DNA of 14,108 nucleotides, from the NCBI GenBank assembly GCA_900290385.1, contig OMSV01000204.1, positions 1-14,108 of the forward strand. Reading direction: 5' to 3'. How positions within the stretch are numbered: the stretch's first letter is position 1; each line of letters opens with the position of its first letter. The stretch comes from Syntrophobacter sp. SbD2. GTDB lineage: Bacteria > Desulfobacterota > Syntrophobacteria > Syntrophobacterales > Syntrophobacteraceae. A program made the translations under genes and the position numbers. Under the pieces are notes generated by a model, which did no database searches, was not told the DNA's origin, and was given only the letters and a program-made list of their open reading frames with translations. Shown here one piece after another: positions 1 through 5,928 of the stretch.

Positions 1-503
1 TGCGAGGCGCTGGTACCGCCAGCCTGGATCTCGACTGCCCGCCCACCCACCCGCGAGGCGGGCGGCGGCTCGCCGCCGCGCCGCAGGATGCGGCGAATGA
101 GAGCGTACTCAACCCCGGCAAAACGGGCCGCCTTCCTTATGTCACCGAAGCCCTCGGCCAGCCGGGCGATCCATTGTTCGAACGCCAGGGTCGCGGGGGA
201 GTCCTCATGCGCCCATGGAGCGGGCGGTTGCTGTTTCCCATGTTCAGGACAATCCACGATTGGAAGCACGGCATGCAACCAGGTCATTTTTCCGCACGTA
301 TCCAGGTGACGCCAGGTCTTTGGAGGCGAAAAACCGCAGACCGGGCATGAGAGGTCACAGCGGGGACAGGGGAGCCGGGCCGTCTGTGCACATTCGAGAT
401 GCACCTCCACTATTTCCGATCCCTCTTTCGCCACAACCGCTTTCACGGTCCAGGGAGAAGCAAGCTCAATAAGATGCGCGTAAAAGTCCGGTATTCCCAT
501 CAT
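1..503 (-). CDS. ISL3-like transposase, N-terminal part, runs off the left edge
   Basis: An open minus-strand frame starts at ATG 503 (or the adjacent ATG 500) and has no stop down to base 1, giving about 167 codons. Residues near 45-90 carry paired Cys motifs (CPRC, then CPVCG, then WRHLD, then DCPEHG), the pattern of the zinc-binding N-terminal domain of ISL3/IS1167-type transposases. A helix-turn-helix-like stretch follows (FGDIRKAARFAGVEYALIRR). The DDE catalytic domain would lie outside the window, so integrity cannot be judged. After the HTH the frame turns Gly/Pro/Arg rich over a GC-rich inverted sequence near 48-80, where a family member would be expected to lead into the catalytic domain; the element may be degenerate. 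The next upstream in-frame stop is TAG at 536-538. No Shine-Dalgarno sequence and no clear terminal inverted repeat were seen. Family assignment is from motif recall. Confidence 0.68.
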   Translation of the reverse strand, partial: MMGIPDFYAHLIELASPWTVKAVVAKEGSEIVEVHLECAQTARLPCPRCDLSCPVCGFSPPKTWRHLDTCGKMTWLHAVLPIVDCPEHGKQQPPAPWAHEDSPATLAFEQWIARLAEGFGDIRKAARFAGVEYALIRRILRRGGEPPPASRVGGRAVEIQAGGTSAS

Positions 504-547
504 GTTGTCAGTCCGGCATTGAGGAACCCACGTCCCCTAGACGAATT

Positions 548-571
548 GTAGCCTAGCCCCTTGTGGGCGTT
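548..571 (+). repeat. REP-like element, left copy, GTAG head
   Basis: A 24-bp sequence starts GTAGCCTAGCCCC and ends TTGTGGGCGTT. Its reverse complement occurs at 1134-1157 with one mismatch, so the two copies form an inverted pair around the RAYT gene at 630-1112. Inside is a short dyad (GCCC, 5-nt loop CTTGT, GGGC). A GTAG tetranucleotide at the 5' side of a small palindrome is the described signature of REP sequences recognised by RAYT proteins. No third copy was noticed in this window. Confidence 0.7.
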
Positions 572-629
572 CTTTGTCGCCAGCCATCCAATCATAAGAG
601 ATATTGGCTCTGTCCCAGTGCTGTGAACA

Positions 630-1112
630 TCACGGCAATGGATTCATGTGTCCGCTCCACGGCCAATCCTCAGGGCGTGCAACCAGCCCCTTGCGAACAG
701 CGTTGTCCAGAATATATCGGGCAATGCGGTACAAATCTTCTTCCGCGCGGACGATATGATCGTAGTAGCGGGGCTGCCAGAGTTTGCCGCGCCATCCTGC
801 CGCCCAAGCCCGGTTCGTCGTTTTGCCTTTATATCGATCTGTGAACTTGAGAACGGAAACGCCCTCCATTTTAGGGCTAATCAGAAAATGGATATGGTCG
901 GGCATCAGGCAATATGCGAATACTGCGCAGTTCTGCCGTTCCTGTTCCTCCCTCAAGACGTCCAGCGCCAGTGTGTTCAGGCCATAGATGACAAAGGGAG
1001 ACTGGTTATTGTAGGCCCGGATGGTCATGAAGTATACATGATTTGCGCGAGTATAGAGCTCTGGAGCGAGCCGTTGATTCACTGGAGGGCAATAGGGTTT
1101 ATCCCACGGCAT
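630..1112 (-). CDS. REP-associated tyrosine transposase (RAYT, TnpA_REP / IS200-like Y1 family)
   Basis: A 160-residue single-domain Y1 HUH nuclease of the RAYT type, which nicks single-stranded DNA at REP hairpins through a tyrosine. The HUH motif is His73-Ile-His75 within CLMPDHIHFLI. The catalytic tyrosine is most likely Tyr117 in the WQPRYYDHIVR segment (Tyr116 is adjacent). The C-terminal part, ARYILDNAVRKGLV then EDWPWSG (148-154), is typical of RAYTs and absent from short IS200 TnpA. The start is ATG 1112; an in-frame TAG lies 18 nt upstream, so no longer start is possible. No Shine-Dalgarno is visible: the upstream stretch is an A8 run followed by CAAAACC. The gene looks intact with full family length. 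It sits between inverted REP-like sequences (548-571 and 1134-1157), the usual arrangement for a domesticated RAYT with its target sites. Confidence 0.93.
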   Translation of the reverse strand: MPWDKPYCPPVNQRLAPELYTRANHVYFMTIRAYNNQSPFVIYGLNTLALDVLREEQERQNCAVFAYCLMPDHIHFLISPKMEGVSVLKFTDRYKGKTTNRAWAAGWRGKLWQPRYYDHIVRAEEDLYRIARYILDNAVRKGLVARPEDWPWSGHMNPLP

Positions 1113-1195
1113 GGTTTTGTTTTTTTTCTAAATAACGCCCACAAGGGGCTAGACTACGGTTTATTCTCGGCTCCTCCCACGACATGGTTTTGTTT
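1103..1195. repeat. 20-bp direct repeat pair around the RAYT start
   Basis: The 20-bp sequence beginning CCCACGGCATGG at 1103-1122 recurs at 1176-1195 with one mismatch (CCCACGACATGG), offset 73 bp. Both copies contain a minus-strand ATG preceded by AAACAAAACC. The inner copy holds the RAYT start codon. The outer copy's ATG (1185) opens a separate 28-codon frame that ends at a TAA just inside the RAYT gene. The right REP-like element lies between the copies. Confidence 0.75.
1134..1157 (-). repeat. REP-like element, right copy, inverted
   Basis: Read on the minus strand this copy begins GTAGTCTAGCCCC and matches the left copy at 23 of 24 positions. Its GTAG head faces away from the RAYT gene, as does that of the left copy. 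It lies between the RAYT start (1112) and the stop of the GTPase gene (1219), both on the minus strand, so its small dyad could also affect read-through from the upstream GTPase gene. Confidence 0.7.
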
Positions 1196-1218
1196 GCTAC
1201 AAAAGACCGTCTACTATA

Positions 1219-3048
1219 CTACTGTTCCCAAATTTGCAAAAGTTGCCTCTTTATCAGCTCCATTGCCGAGAGCCTTTCAGCTAAACGGGATTGCTCCAGG
1301 GCTGCTTCTTTTTCTCCCTTGAGGCGCAGTTCAATGCCGCTTTCTATTGCCCTGGCTATTGCGCCGGTGACAGTGTCCATATTGCCGATTATTCGGGACC
1401 TGAAAAGTGATGCGCTGCGCTTAAGCCTGTCCAGGAAGTCCGACCTGAGCCTGCCGGCCTGCATCTCTATCATTTCCAGCATGTGCCGTTTCCTCTTGCC
1501 GAGAATGATTTTATTGGCGGTCCGCAGGGCCCAGTCTCTCAGACGCTGGAATTTCCACTTTCCGCTTATGTACCTGGGCACGACCTGCGTCAGGGAATCG
1601 GCCAGCATGTCAAGACCGACCGCATCGCCTCTTAGTTTGTAATGAAAGGAAGACTCCGAGGTCCGTATGGATTCGGCCTCAATGGCTTCGAACGGAACGG
1701 AAAAGAGCTGGGAGGAAAAGTCGAGGAGCGAATCGGTCATCCCATTAACCTTTGAGGCAAACCGGCCGCAAATGGAGTCAAACGATTTCGAGAGTTGTGC
1801 ATCTTCGAGTTCCCGCCACGCCGTGAATTCCTCCTGAATTTTATCCAGAACAAACTTTTCAAGGGCGTCGTTAAGCTCTTTTAGGGAGAGGTCCTTTTTG
1901 GATTCATAGAACAGATTGAACTCCTCTTCCATCTGCGAGACGAGTCTGGCCTTCAGGTCTGCGATCCCCCTGTCCATCTCCCCTATTATGAGGCGCTCGA
2001 TCTCTGCGCTGAAAAGGGCGTCGAAAGTGATCCTTTCCTCGATGAGTTCCTCTTTTCTCCTCTCAAAGGCGGCCACCTTCAGGCGGATCTGTTCGACCGG
2101 GGCGTCGAGGGACTTCAGCTCCAGTTCTGTCTCGAGTCTTGCGCGGGAAAGGACCTTTTGGAGGTTTTTTGAGACAGACTCGATCAGGACCTTGCCCTTT
2201 TCCTTTACCAAAAACCGGCCGAGGGCTTCGGAGAAATCGGGAAGCCCGCTGTCGGCAAGGGCTTCCGATGATTCGCCGAGCTTTGCCTGTAGGGCCAGTT
2301 TGGCGGAAATGGGAAATATCCTTATATCCGGCCCCATGATCTGTTCTAGCGCCTCTTTGGCAAACAGCAGGGAGCTGCCGACCTCTTGTCCGGAGAGGTA
2401 GTCGGTCTTGTTCAGGAGAAAGAAGATTCTGCCTGCGTATTCGCGCACATGGTTCAGGAACTCGATTTCGGCGCTGCTCACGGGCTGGTCTGTCGAGAGC
2501 AAAAATAGGGCTGCGTCGGATTTGGGGAGGTAGCGGTATGCCATGTCGGTGTTGTGAATGTAGACCGACCCGACGCCCGGCGTGTCCACCAGCCGAACGC
2601 CGTCTTTGAGGTAGGGTGAGGGATAGAGGACAAGGACCTCGGAGACCTCCTTTTCGTTTTTGGGGTTTCCGGTCTCGGTAACATACTCGGGGATGGATTC
2701 AACGGGGATATCGACTTCTTTCCCGTTTGTGAAGAAGACCTTTGCGCCCGTCGTTTCTCCGTAAACCACTATTGTTACTATGGAGGTCAGGGGAACGACT
2801 GAAACGGGAAGTATGTTTGCACCGAGCAGGGCGTTTATCAGGCAGGTTTTGCCGCGCTTGAACTGCCCTACCACTACCAGGTTGAATGTGTTGGTCTCCA
2901 GCTTATGCTTCCACTCGACACAGGCAGCGCGGTCCGGGAGGCCCAGGTCGAGCATCTGTTCTATTACTTCGAAGATACGCTCTCGGCGATATTTGAAATC
3001 ACCGATTCCCTCCCCCTGGCAGCAAATCGGTTCCGAAACGCCATACAT
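1219..3048 (-). CDS. Dynamin-like GTPase (bacterial dynamin family)
   Basis: A large GTPase of about 609 residues. The G domain has the bacterial dynamin form of every motif: G1 GQFKRGKT (61-68), G2 PLTS (86-89), G3 DTPG (155-158) in LVDTPGVGS, and G4 NKTD (213-216). The remaining 380 or so residues are charged and helical with coiled-coil character (runs such as ERRKEELIEERI and EKEAALEQSRLAERL), matching a dynamin middle/effector stalk. No clear transmembrane hairpin is visible; a moderately hydrophobic patch (SLLDFSSQLFSVPFEAIE) might be a membrane paddle. I chose ATG 3048 because GGAG lies 5 nt upstream; a GTG at 3072 extends the frame by 8 residues but has GGAG only 1 nt away. Family members remodel membranes in division, cell envelope repair or phage resistance; the substrate here is unknown. 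Many bacterial dynamins come in adjacent pairs, but this one is alone. Confidence 0.9.
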   Translation of the reverse strand: MYGVSEPICCQGEGIGDFKYRRERIFEVIEQMLDLGLPDRAACVEWKHKLETNTFNLVVVGQFKRGKTCLINALLGANILPVSVVPLTSIVTIVVYGETTGAKVFFTNGKEVDIPVESIPEYVTETGNPKNEKEVSEVLVLYPSPYLKDGVRLVDTPGVGSVYIHNTDMAYRYLPKSDAALFLLSTDQPVSSAEIEFLNHVREYAGRIFFLLNKTDYLSGQEVGSSLLFAKEALEQIMGPDIRIFPISAKLALQAKLGESSEALADSGLPDFSEALGRFLVKEKGKVLIESVSKNLQKVLSRARLETELELKSLDAPVEQIRLKVAAFERRKEELIEERITFDALFSAEIERLIIGEMDRGIADLKARLVSQMEEEFNLFYESKKDLSLKELNDALEKFVLDKIQEEFTAWRELEDAQLSKSFDSICGRFASKVNGMTDSLLDFSSQLFSVPFEAIEAESIRTSESSFHYKLRGDAVGLDMLADSLTQVVPRYISGKWKFQRLRDWALRTANKIILGKRKRHMLEMIEMQAGRLRSDFLDRLKRSASLFRSRIIGNMDTVTGAIARAIESGIELRLKGEKEAALEQSRLAERLSAMELIKRQLLQIWEQ

Positions 3049-3141
3049 AAAATCTCCGATCAAAAACTCCACACTCCGCTAGGTGGGGCAGGAACTGAGA
3101 AATATCCGATGGGCAGAGACAAAGACGCCATTGAGCCATGT

Positions 3142-3170
3142 TTGCATCAATAGCGCTGATAAACTATAAT
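3142..3170 (+). promoter_or_regulatory. Possible sigma-70 promoter for the transglycosylase gene
   Basis: A perfect TATAAT at 3165-3170 follows a weak TTGCAT (-35) at 3142-3147 with a 17-bp spacer, giving a start near 3177 and a leader of about 70 nt. It lies in the 200-bp region between the divergent GTPase and transglycosylase genes. No equally clear promoter was seen for the GTPase. Confidence 0.45.
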
Positions 3171-3247
3171 TAGCAATTCGTCAATCGCAAGGCAAAACTC
3201 AAACGCCGTATGCTGGATTTCTGTCACCCGTTATGAGGTATTTCGGC

Positions 3248-4153
3248 ATGTTGAAGCAAGTCGTTAGAGCAGGGATGGGAAGCCGGAGTGCGTTTCTGCC
3301 GGTTCTTTTTGTTTTCATCGGCCTTTGTTTTACTCCGGGAGGAGCACATTCGGCTGAAGACTTTTACGGTAGTCTAAAGCAAAAGCTGGTACAGGACGGT
3401 TTTTCGCGTCAAGAAGTCGCCAATACCTTCCAATGCGTTCCGCCTCCGATGTTCAGGCTCGTATCCCAGACAATGAAAATCCGGGAAGGCCAGGTGAACT
3501 ACGACCATTTCCTTGCGCCATCGGAAATAGAAACTGCGCGGGAGTTCATAGCCGATCACAGGGATTGTTTCCGGAGAGCTGAAGCTGCATATGGCGTCGA
3601 GCCCGAGATCATTGCGGCGATTTTTCTCGTTGAAACCCATTTTGGAGCATATACCGGAAAGACCCCAACGCTTGCGATCTTTTCGACCTTTGCGATAATG
3701 AATGCGAAAGCCAATCGAGACAAGGTGTGGAAGCTGCTTTCACCCCTGGACCGCAAAAAGTGGTCTCGCCAGGCCTTCGACACGAAGCTGATCGGCCGCT
3801 CCGGTTGGGCTTACAGGGAGTTGTCGGCCCTGCTGGAGTTGAAAAATACGCACGGGATACAGCCAGGATCGCTCAAGGGGTCTGTGATGGGGGCAATCGG
3901 CTGGCCGCAGTTTCTGCCGAGCAGTCTTGTAAAATTCGGCGCAGACGGGAAGGGCTATGGCCGCATAGATCTCTTCAACGCTGAGGACGCAATTTTCAGT
4001 ACGGCCAATTATCTTCGGGGCCACGGGTGGTGTGAGGCAAAATTTGCTTCCGACAGGGAAGCGGTAATCTGGGACTATAACCACAGCAAGGCTTACGTAC
4101 GAGTTGTTCTGGGAATAGCCGAAAGGATCAGGGGGGATGCGGTGAGAAATTGA
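3248..4153 (+). CDS. Exported MltB-type lytic murein transglycosylase
   Basis: A peptidoglycan lytic transglycosylase of the MltB family (SLT_2), which cleaves MurNAc-GlcNAc glycan strands to 1,6-anhydro products in the periplasm. A signal peptide is visible: basic start, hydrophobic run AFLPVLFVFIGLCF (15-28) and a likely cut after AHS near residue 35. IGLC does not fit a good lipobox, so I expect a soluble periplasmic protein. The catalytic glutamate is Glu129 in IIAAIFLVETHFG. Other family blocks follow in order: GAIGWPQFLPSS (215-226), DGKGYGRIDLFN, AIFSTANYLRGHGW and the C-terminal DYNHSKAYVRVVL. ATG 3248 has GAGG 9 nt upstream; ATG 3233, five codons earlier, has no Shine-Dalgarno, although it is the longest frame. 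About 300 residues is normal for the family. The neighbour downstream is convergent. Confidence 0.93.
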   Translation: MLKQVVRAGMGSRSAFLPVLFVFIGLCFTPGGAHSAEDFYGSLKQKLVQDGFSRQEVANTFQCVPPPMFRLVSQTMKIREGQVNYDHFLAPSEIETAREFIADHRDCFRRAEAAYGVEPEIIAAIFLVETHFGAYTGKTPTLAIFSTFAIMNAKANRDKVWKLLSPLDRKKWSRQAFDTKLIGRSGWAYRELSALLELKNTHGIQPGSLKGSVMGAIGWPQFLPSSLVKFGADGKGYGRIDLFNAEDAIFSTANYLRGHGWCEAKFASDREAVIWDYNHSKAYVRVVLGIAERIRGDAVRN

Positions 4154-4215
4154 GGATTCAGGAATTGTGGAATGCAGGAAATTCCTAAATTCCTAAATCC
4201 TTAAATCCTTAAATC
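4150..4215. repeat. 8-bp-phased inverted repeat array between convergent genes
   Basis: Starting on the stop codon of the transglycosylase gene, the sequence falls into 8-bp units: a left half of AGGAATTG-like units (GAGGATTC, AGGAATTG, TGGAATGC, AGGAAATT) and a right half of CCTAAATC-like units (CCTAAATT, CCTAAATC, CTTAAATC, CTTAAATC). The halves are roughly complementary around the palindrome AGGAAATTCCT (4176-4186). It fills almost all of the gap between two convergent genes and could form a hairpin that terminates in both directions. Confidence 0.75.
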
Positions 4216-4226
4216 AACAACATTAG

Positions 4227-4715
4227 CTATAGCTTGTAGCCAATCTTGCGAAGCAGGTCCTTGCGCCAGTTGATGTCAGCTTCGTCTTCCACGCCCCTGG
4301 TTGCAAAACCGTCCACAACCCCCATGACACCCCGGCCCAATTGCGTTTCTGCCAGAATGACCTCGGTTGGGTTGGCTGTGGCGCAGAATATTCGGCACAC
4401 CTCCGGGACCATTTTAATTGTGTTCAAAACATTTACCGGATAAAAACCGGGCCCGAGAAAAACGATGAAGCTATGACCGGCGGAAATAGCTTGTGCGTTT
4501 TTGCGGGCAAGTTCGATCATGTCCGGGTCGGTCCCCGACCATCGGACCAGGCATTTGCCGGAGGCTTCGCAGAAGGCCATACCAAACCTGATGCCCGGCA
4601 CAGCGGACACCAAGCTTTCGTGGATGTCCTCCACGCTTTTTATGAAATGAGCCTGGCCAAAAATGAAGTTGATCTCTTCGGGTTTTTCGATTCTCACAGA
4701 AATGAACTGCATCAT
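4227..4715 (-). CDS. Adenosine-specific kinase (PF04008 / DUF355 family)
   Basis: A 162-residue protein matching the archaeal/bacterial family known from PH1671-type structures and named adenosine-specific kinase. Conserved blocks, in order: GQAHFIKSVEDIHESL (20-35), FGMAFCEASGKCLVRWSG (44-61), the AISAGHSF segment, PVNVLNTIK (93-101), EVCRIFCATANPTEVILAE, then GRGVMGVVDG and a C-terminal RKIGYK. The frame continues upstream to 4838, but ATG 4715 (with a second ATG at 4712) has AGGGAG just before it and gives the usual family length. The upstream 41 codons would run through a terminator hairpin, so they are rejected as coding. The truncated Hsp20 gene lies upstream in the same direction, separated by that hairpin. 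The physiological role of the family is poorly established. Confidence 0.9.
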   Translation of the reverse strand: MMQFISVRIEKPEEINFIFGQAHFIKSVEDIHESLVSAVPGIRFGMAFCEASGKCLVRWSGTDPDMIELARKNAQAISAGHSFIVFLGPGFYPVNVLNTIKMVPEVCRIFCATANPTEVILAETQLGRGVMGVVDGFATRGVEDEADINWRKDLLRKIGYKL

Positions 4716-4789
4716 CTGCTCCCTTTCGCAATGAAATTCCTGCCCTGCCATACCGTCCCCTGATTTTTTACGAGATCTAAAGGCGTAAA

Positions 4790-4815
4790 AGAGCGGGGAC
4801 GAAACACCCCGCTCT
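4790..4815 (-). terminator. Rho-independent terminator of the Hsp20 gene
   Basis: A perfect 9-bp stem, AGAGCGGGG and CCCCGCTCT, with an 8-nt loop (4799-4806). On the minus strand it is followed by TTTTA. The Hsp20 stop codon (4814-4816) sits at the base of the upstream arm. It separates the Hsp20 transcript from the adenosine-specific kinase gene. Confidence 0.75.
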
Positions 4816-5128
4816 ATATTTGCAACCGAAAAGAGCACTCGCGTTCTTTTTTCTTTTCCCCCCTGATGGTGAGGACATTCCCGGCCAGACTGATATCCAG
4901 GTGCTTTGGATCGATCCCTGGCCGATCAGCTTTGACGACGAAGCGGTCATCAGCTTCGGCGATATCGAAAGCAGGCATCAGTTCTCCGTGCTCTTTCATC
5001 AAGGAGGGCATCAGCTCGCGGAAGACCCTGGAGGGCATAAGCTCATTAATGAGCCTGTCTGCCCAGTTCAGAGCAAAAGGAACATTTTCCGGCGGCCGCT
5101 CCCGTCGATGGACCAAAATTTCAGCCAT
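4814..5128 (-). CDS. Hsp20 / alpha-crystallin small heat-shock protein, C-terminally truncated
   Basis: A 104-residue small heat-shock protein fragment or short form. The alpha-crystallin domain starts near residue 52 (PAFDIAEADDRFVVKADRPG, then LDISLAGNVLTIRGEKKKE) but stops after the strand normally followed by the dimerisation loop. Roughly 45 further residues expected in an Hsp20, including the later beta strands and the I-x-I tail, are missing; the end is CSFRLQI. None of the other frames downstream continues the domain, so this looks like a deletion and not a simple frameshift. The start ATG 5128 has a strong AGGAG 7 nt upstream, and transcription signals are intact at both ends. The N-terminal arm has an odd ELMP repeat (ELMPSRVF, ELMPSLMK, ELMPAF). 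It may be a decaying gene, or a short form unable to make normal dimers. Confidence 0.82.
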   Translation of the reverse strand: MAEILVHRRERPPENVPFALNWADRLINELMPSRVFRELMPSLMKEHGELMPAFDIAEADDRFVVKADRPGIDPKHLDISLAGNVLTIRGEKKKERECSFRLQI

Positions 5129-5151
5129 AATTACGCTCCTTTAATTTATTT

Positions 5152-5216
5152 GAGTATAATCTTCAAGCACGGAAGTTTTGGAAAAATAGATTGAAGGAGA
5201 AGGAAAGATTATACTC
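5152..5216. promoter_or_regulatory. Paired 12-bp inverted repeat upstream of the Hsp20 gene
   Basis: GAGTATAATCTT (5152-5163) and its exact reverse complement AAGATTATACTC (5205-5216) lie 24 to 88 bp upstream of the Hsp20 start, with centres 53 bp apart (about five helical turns). Each arm contains a TATAAT: one reads right, the other (5213-5208) reads left toward Hsp20. No good -35 box accompanies either. It could be an operator pair or two outward/inward -10 elements. Confidence 0.45.
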
Positions 5217-5224
5217 GGTTTTTT

Positions 5225-5420
5225 TTGAGGTTTGCTCACCTTTCTATATAACGCAACCGGCCCCTCCCGTTGTCAATGGACCCTGAAGTGCTGCCGGCCA
5301 ACCGATGAAGTGATGAAATGTGGGGAAAAGACCCCAAAAAGATGGCCACTTCAACTCGCCGGCCTCACCGGAATTCTTCGCCCCGCGAGGCTTCCGATTG
5401 GATTTTTTGGGACCAAAAGA
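5225..5420 (+). other. Structured non-coding stretch upstream of the cold-shock gene
   Basis: The 384 bp between the Hsp20 and cold-shock starts has no convincing gene; the longest frame (5232-5444, 70 codons) has no family features. The segment has nested complementary arms: GCCGGC 5293-5298 with 5358-5363, GAAGTG 5307-5312 with CACTTC 5347-5352, and TGGGG 5321-5325 with CCCCA 5332-5336 around a 6-nt loop. A possible promoter is TTGAGG 5225-5230, 16 bp, TATAAC 5247-5252. It may be a small RNA or part of a long cold-shock leader. Confidence 0.3.
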
Positions 5421-5445
5421 AAGAGATTTTTAGGGCTGCATTAAG

Positions 5446-5474
5446 TTGGCAAGCGTATTAAATTATTATTAAAT
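5446..5474 (+). promoter_or_regulatory. Likely promoter of the cold-shock gene
   Basis: TTGGCA (5446-5451, five of six to TTGACA), a 17-bp spacer, then TTAAAT (5469-5474, four of six). The predicted start near 5481 gives a leader of about 30 nt ending in AAAGGA before the start codon. Confidence 0.5.
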
Positions 5475-5512
5475 CAGGTTCGCATGATATTCTTTACGAA
5501 AGGATCACCATT

Positions 5513-5713
5513 ATGGAAGGCCGAGTAAAATGGTTCGATGGCAACAAGGGGTATGGTTTCATTGCAACCGGCAGTGGAAGAGATTTGTTCGTGCATCATA
5601 AGTGTATAGATGGAGAAGGATTCAAGAGTTTGGGTGAAGGTGATCGGGTCAGCTTCGAAGAGCAGGTGGGGGCCAAAGGACCTATTGCCGTCAACGTGAG
5701 GAAGCTCCATTGA
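5513..5713 (+). CDS. Cold-shock domain protein (CspA family)
   Basis: A 66-residue single cold-shock domain that binds single-stranded RNA/DNA and acts as an RNA chaperone in the cytoplasm. RNP1 is KGYGFI (12-17) and RNP2 is LFVHH (25-29); KWFDGNKGYGFI is the classic N-terminal block, followed by LGEGDRVSFE and a C-terminal VNVRKL. Length is the family norm. The start ATG 5513 has AAAGGA 8 nt upstream. It is monocistronic, with its own promoter-like sequence upstream. RNP2 has His-His where many Csp proteins have His-x-Ser, and position 19-23 (TGSGR) is a little unusual, but both fit the family. Confidence 0.95.
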   Translation: MEGRVKWFDGNKGYGFIATGSGRDLFVHHKCIDGEGFKSLGEGDRVSFEEQVGAKGPIAVNVRKLH

Positions 5714-5748
5714 TGTTGCTGAAAGGCCGGAGCTTCCACTTGCCGGAA

Positions 5749-5785
5749 GGAAAACGGGCTGGTAACTCAAGCCGGCTTGTTTTCC
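5749..5785 (+). terminator. Possible terminator after the cold-shock gene
   Basis: GGAAAAC (5749-5755) pairs with GTTTTCC (5779-5785), with an inner GGCT/AGCC stem, about 35 nt after the stop. It is followed by ACTTTT, a short T run. A second small stem (CTTCC/GGAAG) lies just upstream. The T tract is weak, so the call is tentative. Confidence 0.35.
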
Positions 5786-5928
5786 ACTTTTGATGTCTGT
5801 GCGTTCTGCATGGCTGCGTGCACGGATCGCCGCTTTTATCATGTCAGGGGTATTTTTTCTCGATCAAGTATCGTAAAGGTATTATATACGCCTGTCATAC
5901 GAGTAGGGGTTATCGATCGAGGGAAAGC

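Noticed and set aside
648..1322. Long plus-strand frame of 224 codons opposite the RAYT gene
   Set aside because: It is the antisense of the RAYT gene, whose HUH and Tyr motifs are clear; no family features in the plus frame.
4716..4838. N-terminal extension of the adenosine-specific kinase to 4838
   Set aside because: It would translate through the Hsp20 terminator hairpin, lacks a Shine-Dalgarno and has no family similarity; ATG 4715 has a good one and gives family length.
5129..5250. Sigma-32 or CIRCE control of the Hsp20 gene
   Set aside because: A CTTGAA occurs, but no CCCCAT-type -10 follows at the right spacing and no CIRCE dyad is present.
5232..5444. 70-codon plus-strand frame between the Hsp20 and cold-shock genes
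   Set aside because: No Shine-Dalgarno, no recognisable motif, and it covers complementary arms better explained as RNA structure or non-coding DNA.
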